Below are positions 47,935 through 57,971 of a DNA stretch of 64,000 bases, piece after piece. Numbering within the stretch: position 1 is the first letter of the stretch; every line of letters starts with the position of its first letter. Source of the stretch: an uncultured Endozoicomonas sp. Its GTDB lineage: Bacteria > Pseudomonadota > Gammaproteobacteria > Pseudomonadales > Endozoicomonadaceae. The notes under the pieces are model-generated. The model made no database searches, had not been told where the DNA came from, and worked only from the letters and a program-made list of their open reading frames with translations. The translations under genes and the position numbers were made by a program. The stretch is taken from assembly GCF_947495845.1 (NCBI RefSeq), contig NZ_CANMAO010000002.1:233367-297366 (forward strand), in the 5' to 3' direction.

Positions 47935-48720
47935 TTATTTATCAGACTCAAATAGCGGCTCAAGCATAGGCATCGACATAGCCTGATGAACCAACGCCAT
48001 TAAATCCAACTCACAAAGGCGTGTCATTTCCTTTAGGTCCTCCAGCACATAGTAAACGGGCTGCAGGATATCAATGCGATAAGGGGTTCTCAGAGCCGTT
48101 AAAATATCAAAAGGTGCACGAACGGGTATCGAGCTTTCCAGCGCATAAGCGGTTTCGCCAAAGCTCGAAAGTATACCACCGCCGTATATTCGCAGGCCTT
48201 TTGATGTATTGAGAAGACCAAACTCAACGGTCATCCAATACAGTCTGGCTAAATACGCTCTTTCCTCTTTAGTTGCAGAAAGCGCCAAACGGCCATAGGT
48301 TTCGGTAAAATCTGCAAACGCCTGATTGGTCAATAATGGGCAATGACCAAATATTTCATGAAAAATATCCGGCTCCTGAAGGTAATCAAGTTCCTCCCGA
48401 ACCCGGATAAACGTAGCGACCGGAAATTCTCGATTGGCCAGCAATTTAAAAAATCGATCAAAAGAAATCAGAGCCGGCACTCGAGCGACACCCCACCCGG
48501 TTCGTTGTTTCAATACGCCATTAATTTCATCAAGCTGAGGAATACGATCCGGCGGCATAGACAGAACCTCAATGCCTTCGAAATACTGATCGCAGGCACG
48601 AGCTTCCAGCTGCTTTATCTGGCGCTGATAGAGCATGCTCCAAGTTTCATTTTCTTCATCGGAATAATGAATATAACCCGATTCATCTGGAACACGAGCC
48701 TTGTACTTTGTTCTTTTCAT
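47935..48720 (-). CDS. phhA: Phenylalanine 4-monooxygenase
   Basis: Pterin- and iron-dependent hydroxylase converting phenylalanine to tyrosine, 261 residues, bacterial single-domain type. The iron ligands are in HEIFGHCPLL (two His) and the glutamate of WMTVEFGLL. GAGGT stands 8 bases before the ATG. The next enzyme of the route needing homologous context, hppD, lies just upstream on the same strand, separated by a family B repeat. The usual partner phhB (pterin carbinolamine dehydratase) is not in the window. Confidence 0.95.
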   Translation of the reverse strand: MKRTKYKARVPDESGYIHYSDEENETWSMLYQRQIKQLEARACDQYFEGIEVLSMPPDRIPQLDEINGVLKQRTGWGVARVPALISFDRFFKLLANREFPVATFIRVREELDYLQEPDIFHEIFGHCPLLTNQAFADFTETYGRLALSATKEERAYLARLYWMTVEFGLLNTSKGLRIYGGGILSSFGETAYALESSIPVRAPFDILTALRTPYRIDILQPVYYVLEDLKEMTRLCELDLMALVHQAMSMPMLEPLFESDK

Positions 48721-48743
48721 GACACACCACCTCTGTCAGATAC

Positions 48744-48906
48744 TAAGTAGTTAACCACCTGAAATCATATTTTCTGACTCATTGCTCAGACCCTCTGACT
48801 GCGTTGCAACTCTAGTCACATAGCTCGCTATGCTCACGCTGTTGCGCCTTGCAGAGAACCTGGTCAAAAAGCCAGAAATATTCGACTCCAAATGGTCAAC
48901 TACTTA
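48744..48906. mobile_element. MITE-like repeat, family B, copy 2 (163 bp)
   Basis: Ends are TAAGTAGTTAACCA and, as reverse complement of the right end, TAAGTAGTTGACCA. The inner part matches the element at 37396-37558 in opposite orientation. The terminal TAA at 48904-48906 is, on the minus strand, the stop codon of hppD. The other end lies 23 bp before the phhA start, so the element fills the space between the two catabolic genes. Confidence 0.82.
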
Positions 48907-49980
48907 TAGAACCCCCCGCTCAATCTGGTCTCTTTCAATACTCTCAAACAGGGCCTTAAAGTTCCCTTCACCAAAACCCTCGTCACCTTTCCGTTGGATA
49001 ATCTCAAAAAAGATTGGCCCGATGACCGTTTTAGTAAAAATCTGCAGTAGTAAACCTCCGTCTTCGGTAGGTGCACCATCTAACAGAATATTATTGGATT
49101 TCAGTGTGTCCACATTTTCATGATGCCAGGGCAGGCGTTTAGCCAGCATTTTATAGTAAGTCTCTGGCGGACCCGGCATAAAATCGGTACCGCTGCGCCG
49201 CATATCCGGTACTGTTTTATAGATGTCATTGGAATAAAGCGCAATGTGCTGAATTCCTTCTCCATGATATTGCTTCAGATATTCTTCAATCTGGCTTTTA
49301 TCATCGGATGACTCATTGATGGGTATCCGCAGCTTGCCGCAAGGGCTGGTCATGGCTCTGGATTTCAGGCCCGTTAGCTTTCCCTCAATATCGAAATATC
49401 GAATTTCTTTAAAATTAAATAGATCTTCGTAGAACGAAGCCCATTTATTCATATTCCCCTGGTGGACATTATGGGTCAGATGATCGATATAACTAAGCCC
49501 AAGCCCTTCAGGTTCAGGATCAACACCATCAATAAACTCAAAATCATTGTCGTAAATAGAGCCATTGTCCCCATAACGGTCCACAAAATAAATCAGACTA
49601 CCACCAATCCCCAAAATAGAAGGAATAGTCAGTTCACCAGCACCAATCTGGTGAGCCGGGCCTGCTTTGCCCCCCAACCTTAATGCTCGCTGATAAGCAT
49701 ACTCAGCATCTTCCACCCGAATACTGAAAGCACAGGCACAAGGCCCGTGCAACTGAGCAAACTGCTCTGCAAAAGAACCCGATTCACGGTTAACAATAAA
49801 ATTCACATCACCCTGCCGGTAAAGAGTGACTTTTTTGGAACGATGTTCTGCAACACGGACAAAACCTAACTGTTGAAACAGTTCATCCAGCACCGTTGAA
49901 TCCGGTGCCGAATATTCCACAAATTCAAAGCCATCGGTGCCCATTGGGTTTATATCGCTGATTATTCTTCGCTTATTCAT
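48904..49980 (-). CDS. hppD: 4-hydroxyphenylpyruvate dioxygenase
   Basis: Converts 4-hydroxyphenylpyruvate to homogentisate in tyrosine catabolism; 358 residues, vicinal-oxygen-chelate fold. The three iron ligands lie in YIDHLTHNV, GIQHIALY and FFEIIQRKG. Two ATGs lie 6 bp apart: GAGGG is six bases before the second (49980) and touches the first, so the second is used. The stop TAA is provided by the terminal sequence of a family B repeat, so the original C-terminus may have been changed. Divergent from an Lrp-type regulator, with a palindrome in the shared promoter region. hmgA and maiA are not in the window. Confidence 0.95.
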   Translation of the reverse strand: MNKRRIISDINPMGTDGFEFVEYSAPDSTVLDELFQQLGFVRVAEHRSKKVTLYRQGDVNFIVNRESGSFAEQFAQLHGPCACAFSIRVEDAEYAYQRALRLGGKAGPAHQIGAGELTIPSILGIGGSLIYFVDRYGDNGSIYDNDFEFIDGVDPEPEGLGLSYIDHLTHNVHQGNMNKWASFYEDLFNFKEIRYFDIEGKLTGLKSRAMTSPCGKLRIPINESSDDKSQIEEYLKQYHGEGIQHIALYSNDIYKTVPDMRRSGTDFMPGPPETYYKMLAKRLPWHHENVDTLKSNNILLDGAPTEDGGLLLQIFTKTVIGPIFFEIIQRKGDEGFGEGNFKALFESIERDQIERGVL

Positions 49981-50063
49981 GGTCATCCCTCACTTTCTTA
50001 TATAAAAAGTATACGACTGACCCAATGCAAAAGCCTTGCGTCCTGCAGGCCACTTTTGCATGA

Positions 50064-50084
50064 TGATACAAAGGTTTTGTATCA
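50064..50084. promoter_or_regulatory. Perfect palindrome, candidate operator in the hppD-lrp promoter region
   Basis: TGATACAAA-GGT-TTTGTATCA is a perfect 9+3+9 dyad, 84 bp before hppD and 151 bp before the regulator gene. Its symmetry and location suggest a binding site for a dimeric regulator, possibly the adjacent Lrp-type protein. Confidence 0.55.
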
Positions 50085-50235
50085 GGAAGATGGCCAATGA
50101 CTTTAATGTGCGCTAACCCGGATATTATATAAACAGCCTCCTGATTCTCTCCTTAATGATCGGCTATTCAACACTTAAAATAACAACTCCACCCTGTTGT
50201 GGTTTAAAACATAAGCGGCGGATAAGGAGTGCAAC

Positions 50236-50712
50236 ATGAACAAAAACCCCTTGGATGCCTTCGACCTGAAGCTATTATCCGAACTTCAACAGGATCATTC
50301 GTTATCGCTCCACCTGCTGGCAGAACGCATCAATTTATCATCCTCTCAGTGTTCAAGACGGATCGCCCGTTTGAAAGAAAATGGTTACATCCAAAAACAG
50401 GTGACGGTGTTGAATCCGGTCGCCATCGGGCTCAATGTGGAGGCATTTATTACCGTTCGCCTGAATAATCATTCATCCGATACTGCAAATTATTTCAAAC
50501 AGGCTATTATCAATTTCGCGCCGGTATTGGAGTGTCATGCCATCACCGGCAGTGATGGCGATTACCTGCTCAAAGTCGTGGCAAAAAATCAGCAGGCGCT
50601 ATCGTACTTCCTGATGGAAGAGCTGATGAAAATACCCGGTGTTAGCCAGCTTAAAACCGCAATGACACTTTCAGTGATAAAATCAACAACAGAGTTGCCA
50701 CTGGAAATCTAG
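50236..50712 (+). CDS. Lrp/AsnC-family transcriptional regulator
   Basis: 158 residues: N-terminal winged helix-turn-helix (DAFDLKLLSELQQDHSLSL, with the recognition helix SSSQCSRRIARLKENG) and a C-terminal RAM/AsnC ligand-binding domain (ECHAITGSDGDYLLKV). AAGGAG precedes the ATG at a good distance. Divergent from hppD, so control of tyrosine/phenylalanine breakdown in response to an aromatic amino acid is likely; this is inference from position. Confidence 0.92.
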   Translation: MNKNPLDAFDLKLLSELQQDHSLSLHLLAERINLSSSQCSRRIARLKENGYIQKQVTVLNPVAIGLNVEAFITVRLNNHSSDTANYFKQAIINFAPVLECHAITGSDGDYLLKVVAKNQQALSYFLMEELMKIPGVSQLKTAMTLSVIKSTTELPLEI

Positions 50713-50731
50713 ATAGATTATGGAGTTTCCA

Positions 50732-51484
50732 ATGAAGTTCACCCTGCTCGGCACAGGCAGCGTCAAAGGGTGTCCCGTGTATGGTTGCGACTGCCCTGCC
50801 TGCATCAATACGCTGATGAATCCTTTTCTGACCCGGCGGTCAGCCTCTGCGACCCTTGAGTCCGAAGGCGAGTTGATTCTCATTGACGCCGGCCTGACCG
50901 ATCTTGAAGACCGCTTTCCCGCGGGTACTTTACGACAGATTCTGCTCACTCACTATCATATGGATCATATTGCCGGGTTGTTCAGTCTGAGGTGGGGCAG
51001 AGCCCTTAACATTCCGGTCTATGGGCCAGACTGTGATGATGCCCCTGTTGAGTTAATCAAACACACCGGCATTCTTGATTTCACACAGGCAATAACACCT
51101 TTTGCCCGCTTTCTGTCCGCTGGCATTGAGATCACACCGTTGCCTCTGAAACATTCCCGTCCAACCTATGGATACCAATTTCGACAAAATGGAAAAAACG
51201 TCATCTACCTAACAGACACCCTTGGGTTGCCTGATGAAACATTGACTTATTTAGCCCGCGACTCTATCGATGTGATGATCATTGATTGCAGTTATCCACC
51301 TAACCTGGAAAATTTCCCCGGTGCCCATAACAGCCTCACCGATGTCATTCATCTCCACGAAGCTATTCATCCAGCAAGAACCATTCTGACCCATATAGGC
51401 CATGAGATGGATCATTGGATGAGCACCAACACACTCCCGGAAAATATTGAACCCGGACATGACGGTATGGTGATTATGGTTTAA
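50732..51484 (+). CDS. phnP: PhnP-like metallo-beta-lactamase phosphodiesterase
   Basis: Metallo-beta-lactamase fold protein of 250 residues. The metal-binding motif is THYHMDHIAG, with further ligands in IDCSY and THIGHEMD. The zinc-knuckle-like CPVYGCDCPAC near the N-terminus is characteristic of PhnP, the cyclic phosphodiesterase of the C-P lyase pathway. No other phn gene is nearby, so it may act on other cyclic phosphates. The ATG at 50732 has GGAG 6 bases upstream; an ATG 12 bp earlier is less likely. It follows the Lrp-type regulator after 20 bp, possibly as one transcript. Confidence 0.88.
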   Translation: MKFTLLGTGSVKGCPVYGCDCPACINTLMNPFLTRRSASATLESEGELILIDAGLTDLEDRFPAGTLRQILLTHYHMDHIAGLFSLRWGRALNIPVYGPDCDDAPVELIKHTGILDFTQAITPFARFLSAGIEITPLPLKHSRPTYGYQFRQNGKNVIYLTDTLGLPDETLTYLARDSIDVMIIDCSYPPNLENFPGAHNSLTDVIHLHEAIHPARTILTHIGHEMDHWMSTNTLPENIEPGHDGMVIMV

Positions 51485-51568
51485 AAAACCCGCTTCAGAG
51501 CAAACCATCCAATCTCCGACTATGATGATTCCTTAATCCGATTGTTAATCATTGAGAGTAATCGTTAG

Positions 51569-52138
51569 ATGTCCGAATACACTGAACTCATGGGTGAACT
51601 TCTGGAGCTGGGCGCCAGCGCAAATCCGGCGCTGCCTTTTACCGCCTGCATACTGGATGCCTCCGGCCAAATTCTGGTAACCGCTTGTAACGCCAGCCAC
51701 ATCAGCCCTCTTTATAGTGCAGAAGGTCTTGCCCTTCACTCTCTGGCCAGTGAATTTGATTGTCGAGACCAACAACCTCTGACGCTACTAACGACGGCAG
51801 AGCCAGATGATTTAAGCTTGATGGCCATATATCGTTCCAGACGTCAGGGCATCAACATTAATCAAATCGTCTACGCCGTGCCTCGTGCAAAACTGAAAAC
51901 GCTGTGGCCAGATGACCCTAGCCAGGGTCTTGATGAAAGTTTGAAACGGTTTCCTGAAAGCTTTAGAAGTTCATTAACGATTGAAGGCAACGAGCTGGCT
52001 GATGAGTGTTTCGATGCGTTCGAAGAAGGAAAAATGCTAACCGATAAAGGTGAGGCACCACTAAAAAGTCTGGATATTGACCAGTACTGGATGACCGGGG
52101 ACTGGTTATTGGATGACTGGGAAGATTTTGAAGAGTAA
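51569..52138 (+). CDS. Deaminase-fold protein without zinc ligands (putative pseudoenzyme)
   Basis: A 189-residue protein whose first 115 residues follow the layout of TadA/guanine-deaminase-like cytidine deaminase folds: LPFTACILDASGQILVTACN, then SAEGLALHSLA at the HAE position, then LLTTAEPDDLSLMAIYRSRR at the TTxEPCPMCxxAI position. The three zinc ligands His, Cys and Cys are Ser, Asp and Ser, while the glutamate of HAE and the surrounding framework are kept. The C-terminal 70 residues are acidic and end DWLLDDWEDFEE. A non-catalytic role or altered chemistry is inferred. Preceded 84 bp upstream by phnP on the same strand. Confidence 0.75.
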   Translation: MSEYTELMGELLELGASANPALPFTACILDASGQILVTACNASHISPLYSAEGLALHSLASEFDCRDQQPLTLLTTAEPDDLSLMAIYRSRRQGININQIVYAVPRAKLKTLWPDDPSQGLDESLKRFPESFRSSLTIEGNELADECFDAFEEGKMLTDKGEAPLKSLDIDQYWMTGDWLLDDWEDFEE

Positions 52139-52573
52139 TGTTTGAATCTATCATCAACCAACCGTAAAAGGCAGAAGACAGTAACGCTTCTGCCGCTCAC
52201 TTTCTGATAGCAACACCGCCCGAGAAGCACGCCATAAAACTGTGATAACCGATACTGGATAATCACTTTTAAAGAGAAACGTCAACGCCCAACCCCACGT
52301 AAAGGGCTGTTTTTAAGAGCGCTTAACCACTCATCTTTGATACAAACCATCAATCAAACCAAAGAAGACAGATACAAAATAACAATTTGCCTCTACGCCA
52401 ATAGATTCAATATCTACAGGGAAGTGCCCCAAAACTCGCCCACTTTGATGCCATGACTATATTTTCAATACAGATTCAGATTTGCTCTCTGTTGGAGAGA
52501 AAGCACTTTTGAACCACCTTGCGAATGTCTCATGTGCATTTGCACATTTATGGAAGAAAACTGGAGAGCACCT

Positions 52574-52885
52574 ATGAAAGCCATTAAACAACTCTTTTCC
52601 GCTATTGCCATTGCCAGCGTTTCACTGTCGGCCAATGCAGACCTGGAACTGCGTGTTGACCGCCCTGATCATGACCTGACAGCCAGAGTTTATATGGATA
52701 ATAAACCGGTTAAAGGCGCGACCGTTGTTGTTCACAGAGACAATGGTTTTAATCAGGAAATGACCACAGATGATATGGGACGCGCAAACTTCACCAGTCT
52801 GGTTGGTTATGGCCCGGTAACTATCAAAGCATCAAAAGATGGTCAGGACAGCAATGCCCGTTTTGTCTTTCTTAATATGAAATAA
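52574..52885 (+). CDS. Small periplasmic protein with a carboxypeptidase-regulatory/transthyretin-like fold
   Basis: 103 residues with a clear Sec signal (MKAIKQLFSAIAIASVSLSANA, cleavage expected after ANA). The mature part, about 80 residues, has the pattern of beta-sandwich domains of the CNA-B/carboxypeptidase regulatory-like type (DNKPVKGATVVVHRDNG, DDMGRANFTSLVGYGPVTI). GGAG stands 7 bases before the ATG at 52574; an earlier in-frame ATG at 52532 is not used. The palindrome ATGTGCATTTGCACAT lies about 25 bp upstream. Function unknown. Confidence 0.75.
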   Translation: MKAIKQLFSAIAIASVSLSANADLELRVDRPDHDLTARVYMDNKPVKGATVVVHRDNGFNQEMTTDDMGRANFTSLVGYGPVTIKASKDGQDSNARFVFLNMK

Positions 52886-52958
52886 ATATATGAAATAAAT
52901 GGTTGAATGCCGGTCGACTCATGCCGACCGGTTTCCCAAACTACCTGCCTCTACACCT

Positions 52959-53807
52959 TCAACTGTCACTCATCAAATAACGAGAATGAAACGCAAGATG
53001 ATCGGCAATAAAGGTGCTGATGAAGTAATACGAGTGGTCATACCCTTCTTGCATCCTTAGCTCTAAAGGATAACCCGCTGTCTTAGCCGCAGACTGCAGT
53101 GACTCCGGACGTAACTGCTCAGCAAGAAACTGATCGGCACTTCCCTGATCGACGAGTGCCGGCACTTTTGCATCAGACGACAACATTAACTCCGTTGCAT
53201 CGTATTGACGCCAAAGCAGTTCATCATCACCCAGATAGTTTGCAAACGCTTTTTGCCCCCATGGGCAATTGATGGGATTACTGATAGGGCTGAATGCTGA
53301 CACCGATGCATAACGTTCAGGGTTTTTCAGGGCAATAGTCAGAGCGCCATGGCCGCCCATTGAGTGGCCTGAAATACTTCTTTTTTCAGATACCGGGAAA
53401 TTAGCTTCGATTAACCCAGGCAGTTCAGAAACAACATAGTCGTACATCCGATAATGTTTATCCCATGGCGGACGTACAGCATTCAAGTAAAAACCTGCCC
53501 CCAACCCAAGATCATAAGCACCGTCAGGATCGTCTGCCACATCTTCACCACGTGGGCTGGTGTCCGGCGCAACCAGGGCAACCCCTAACTCAGCCGCTAT
53601 CCGTTGAGCACCGGCTTTCTGCATAAAATTCTCATCCGTGCATGTCAGCCCAGACAACCAATAAACGACAGGAACCGGATTTATTTCTGCTTGAGGCGGC
53701 AAATAAATCGCAAACCGCATATCACAGCTCAATACATCAGAGTGATGTCGATACTGCTCATGACGACCACCAAAGGCTTTATTAGCACTGACTTTTTCAA
53801 GAGCCAT
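52959..53807 (-). CDS. fghA: S-formylglutathione hydrolase
   Basis: Second enzyme of glutathione-dependent formaldehyde oxidation; releases formate from S-formylglutathione. The 282-residue esterase-D-type protein has [25 protein letters not shown] and the nucleophile in [10 protein letters not shown]. The Asp and His are in the C-terminal part ([20 protein letters not shown]). The ATG at 53807 has AAGGA 7 bases upstream; longer frames are not supported. It starts 57 bp after adhC and forms an operon with it. Confidence 0.96.
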   Translation of the reverse strand: MALEKVSANKAFGGRHEQYRHHSDVLSCDMRFAIYLPPQAEINPVPVVYWLSGLTCTDENFMQKAGAQRIAAELGVALVAPDTSPRGEDVADDPDGAYDLGLGAGFYLNAVRPPWDKHYRMYDYVVSELPGLIEANFPVSEKRSISGHSMGGHGALTIALKNPERYASVSAFSPISNPINCPWGQKAFANYLGDDELLWRQYDATELMLSSDAKVPALVDQGSADQFLAEQLRPESLQSAAKTAGYPLELRMQEGYDHSYYFISTFIADHLAFHSRYLMSDS

Positions 53808-53863
53808 TAACGAATCCTTTTTTAAAGCCCTGCCAAGAGCAGGGCTATTCATCAATGCAATTA

Positions 53864-55021
<1,158 letters not shown>

Positions 55022-55113
55022 TCACAACACTCGTCACATAAATCATAGTTTATTTATTCACGGACAGATGATAATACCCTAAAATTGAAAATGATTTTTT
55101 CTGGGTAGTAACA

Positions 55114-55983
55114 ATGAATACGCTTGAAGGCATAACAGAGTTTGTTGCCGTGGCTGAACACAACAGCTTTACCATGGCTGGCAAATCACTGGGCGTTTCT
55201 ACAGCACAAGTCAGTCGTCAGATTACTCAATTGGAATCACGCTTAAAGACCCGACTGTTTTACCGGACAACCCGGAAAGTCACCCCGACAGAAGAAGGCA
55301 CACTGTTTTATCAGCACTGCCGGCAAATACTGGATAATCTGGACGACGCTGAGCGTATTATTTCCAACCGACAGGAAAGCCCGCAGGGTTTAATCAAAAT
55401 GACCGCTCCCTTCGCCTACGGGGAACAATTTATTATGCCGGTCGTGTTGGAGTACATGGCACTTTACCCGCAAGTCTCTGTTCATTGCGAGTTAACCAAC
55501 CAGACATTGGATCTGGTTCATGGTGGTTATGATCTGGCGATTCGTCTCGGTCACCTTCCCGATTCGTCTATGATTGCCAGGCAGTTGTCGACACGACAGC
55601 AACACGTTTGTGCATCGCCTGCTTATATCGACAAATATGGGCAGCCAGAAACGCTGGCAGAACTTAGCCACCATAATTGTCTTACAGGCAATTATTCCAA
55701 CTGGCATTTTGTTGAAGATGGACGATCAAGGATGATTAAAGTGAGCGGGAATCTACAGTGCATCAGCGGCACAGTGCTTACAAAAGCCGCAAAACAGGGG
55801 ATGGGACTGATCCAACTGCCCGGTTATTACATCGATGATGCGATCAACTCCGGCGAACTTCTCACAGTATTGGATTCATATCGTGAGCCGAACCAGGGCA
55901 TTTGGGCGCTCTTTCCACAGAACCGGCAGCTTTCTTCAAAAATTCGAAAACTATTAGACCTTCTTGCTGAGCGGATTTCTTAA
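55114..55983 (+). CDS. LysR-family transcriptional regulator
   Basis: 289 residues: N-terminal winged helix-turn-helix (FVAVAEHNSFTMAGKSLGVSTAQVSRQI) and a substrate-binding domain of the CrgA/DsdC-like subgroup (GLIKMTAPFAYGE, GYDLAIRLGHLPDSSMIARQL). Divergent from adhC-fghA with 122 bp between the starts, the layout expected for a LysR activator of the formaldehyde genes. No T-N11-A operator was identified with confidence. Confidence 0.9.
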   Translation: MNTLEGITEFVAVAEHNSFTMAGKSLGVSTAQVSRQITQLESRLKTRLFYRTTRKVTPTEEGTLFYQHCRQILDNLDDAERIISNRQESPQGLIKMTAPFAYGEQFIMPVVLEYMALYPQVSVHCELTNQTLDLVHGGYDLAIRLGHLPDSSMIARQLSTRQQHVCASPAYIDKYGQPETLAELSHHNCLTGNYSNWHFVEDGRSRMIKVSGNLQCISGTVLTKAAKQGMGLIQLPGYYIDDAINSGELLTVLDSYREPNQGIWALFPQNRQLSSKIRKLLDLLAERIS

Positions 55984-55986
55984 TAC

Positions 55987-56015
55987 AAAAAAGGTCGCAC
56001 AACGGCGACCTTTTT
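55987..56015. terminator. Bidirectional terminator between lysR-type gene and ppiD
   Basis: AAAAAAGGTCGC - ACAACG - GCGACCTTTTTC: an 8-bp G/C stem flanked by A-run and T-run, between convergent stop codons at 55983 and 56035. Confidence 0.85.
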
Positions 56016-56034
56016 CATTAAACAGCGATAAAAA

Positions 56035-57936
56035 TCACTCGTCGTTAATCAGAATATCCACTTTACCCCGAGCTTTCAGGCTGGAAAGGTACTCTTCAAA
56101 CATAACCTGACCATTGCCTGCTGCAATGAACTGCCCCAACCCTTTCAGTTGCTGCGAGTCACTAACCACCTCACCTGGATAAATAGCGGACAGCGAAATC
56201 ACCGCATAATCACCATTGGCTAATTCAACAGCGTCATAGGACACGTTGTCACCTGGGTGTGGCATTTTAAACGCCGCCTGAAGCAACTGAGCAGGAACAC
56301 CGGCTTGATTTCTTGTTGCCTTTTCACTGGTAGTGACTTCCAGCTCCCGCTCTGCAGCAACAGCGGTCAGCATTGCACCGTCCTGTAGACCTTTCAGCAT
56401 TGCTTCAGATCGGGCGGCGAGTTCTCGAGCAGCGTCTTCACGCTTCAGAGCAACAACGATGTTTTCCCGAACCGCATCCAGAGGAATCAGTTCTGGCTTA
56501 CGATGCTCTTTAACCCGAAGCACCAGAGACTGCTCCGGCGTCAACTCGATCAATTCACTGTTAGCACCAAGACTCAGCACGTCTTCACTGAACGCCGCTA
56601 CAGGAACACGAGGATCCGTAGCAATACCCACATCAGAACCCGACTTGCCAAACGCTTCACTGGTGGTAATCGACAGACCAAGCTGCTCCGCAGGTTGAGC
56701 CAGATCAGATGCTTCAAAGCTGATGTCTGCTAACTCACGAACCTGTTCAAGATAGAGCGAATCCACTTCACTTTGCTTCAGCGATGCTTCAATCTCAGAC
56801 CGCATGGAAGCAAGCGTCGGTACGTTTACGTCATCTTTCGAAGTCACCGTAAGGATCTGCAGACCGTAGTCAGTTTCAATGGGCGCTGAAACTTCTCCAA
56901 CTGACAGCTCAGCCACCGCTTCATCAAACTCATCGCCCAGGAAGCCTGGCGCTACTGCACCCAGATCTCCACCTTTCTCGGCAGTCATTGGGTCATCAGA
57001 ATAGGTTTTTGCCAGCGCCTCAAAACTTTCTCCCGCATTCAACTTGCCGATGACTTCTTCAGCACGGGCAGTTGCTTCATCGAAGCTTCGACTGTCGCCG
57101 GTTTGAATGAGGATAACGGACACGTGAGGGTTGTTGCCGGACTGCTGCTTCAACTGCTCAATACGAAACTCATATTCAGCGGCAATATCGTCATCGCTGA
57201 CCTCAATATTGCTGGCCAGATCTTTCTTATTCAGCACCACATAATCCACAACCACCTGCTCCGGCGTCATGAACTGATTTTGATTCGTCTCGTAGTAGGA
57301 CTGGATATTTTCTTCGCTGGGCGAAATACTGTTACGAACCGCTTCAGCAGACAGAATCACCCAGGATAAATCCCGAGTCTGGCCTTCGAGGCTTTGCAGG
57401 CGCATCAGCTCTTTCTGAGTGACAAATTCAGTATTCACAATACCGGAACGCACTTGCTGAAGCAGAGTTTCGTCACGCAGTACATCGCGGAACTGCAGAG
57501 GCGACATGCCATAACTGCGCACCATCATTTGATAGCGATCTTTATCAAAACGGCCATTCTGCTGGAACTGCGGCATGGACAGAATAATCTGATCAATCTG
57601 CGCATTGCCCACACCCATTTTCTGATCTTCAGCACTGCTCAACAGCAACTGACGATCAATCAACGAATTCAGTACAGAACTTTGCAGGAGTTCATCGTCC
57701 AACATGGCAGGGTCAAACTGAGCCCCCATCTGCTGTACTAACATACGACGCTGTTGATCTACCGCCTGAGCCAGCTCTGCCCGGGTGATATCCTTACCAT
57801 TCACCGACGCCACTTCAGGGTTATTCGGATTGGGCGCCAATGTTTCAAGACCAGTAATGGCCATCATGAAAGCGATAATGCCGACGACAATAAACGTCAC
57901 CCAGCTTTTCGCTTTGTCCCTCATTGATTGCAGCAT
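56035..57936 (-). CDS. ppiD: Peptidyl-prolyl isomerase / periplasmic chaperone PpiD
   Basis: Inner-membrane-anchored periplasmic chaperone near the Sec translocon. 633 residues (623 in E. coli). It has a short cytoplasmic start, one membrane helix (about 13-34, SWVTFIVVGIIAFMMAITGL), a SurA-like N-domain and one parvulin domain (about residues 265-365: ANNPHVSVILIQ-like start, FEALAKTYSDDPMTAEKGGDL). The ATG at 57936 has GAGG 7 bases upstream and MLQSMRDKAKSW matches the family. The 58-codon upstream extension of the frame reads through a family A repeat and is not coding. Last gene of the conserved lon-hupB-ppiD cluster. Confidence 0.95.
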   Translation of the reverse strand: MLQSMRDKAKSWVTFIVVGIIAFMMAITGLETLAPNPNNPEVASVNGKDITRAELAQAVDQQRRMLVQQMGAQFDPAMLDDELLQSSVLNSLIDRQLLLSSAEDQKMGVGNAQIDQIILSMPQFQQNGRFDKDRYQMMVRSYGMSPLQFRDVLRDETLLQQVRSGIVNTEFVTQKELMRLQSLEGQTRDLSWVILSAEAVRNSISPSEENIQSYYETNQNQFMTPEQVVVDYVVLNKKDLASNIEVSDDDIAAEYEFRIEQLKQQSGNNPHVSVILIQTGDSRSFDEATARAEEVIGKLNAGESFEALAKTYSDDPMTAEKGGDLGAVAPGFLGDEFDEAVAELSVGEVSAPIETDYGLQILTVTSKDDVNVPTLASMRSEIEASLKQSEVDSLYLEQVRELADISFEASDLAQPAEQLGLSITTSEAFGKSGSDVGIATDPRVPVAAFSEDVLSLGANSELIELTPEQSLVLRVKEHRKPELIPLDAVRENIVVALKREDAARELAARSEAMLKGLQDGAMLTAVAAERELEVTTSEKATRNQAGVPAQLLQAAFKMPHPGDNVSYDAVELANGDYAVISLSAIYPGEVVSDSQQLKGLGQFIAAGNGQVMFEEYLSSLKARGKVDILINDE

Positions 57937-57971
57937 AAAAACCTCAGGTACCAGAACCGCATTTACCAGTA

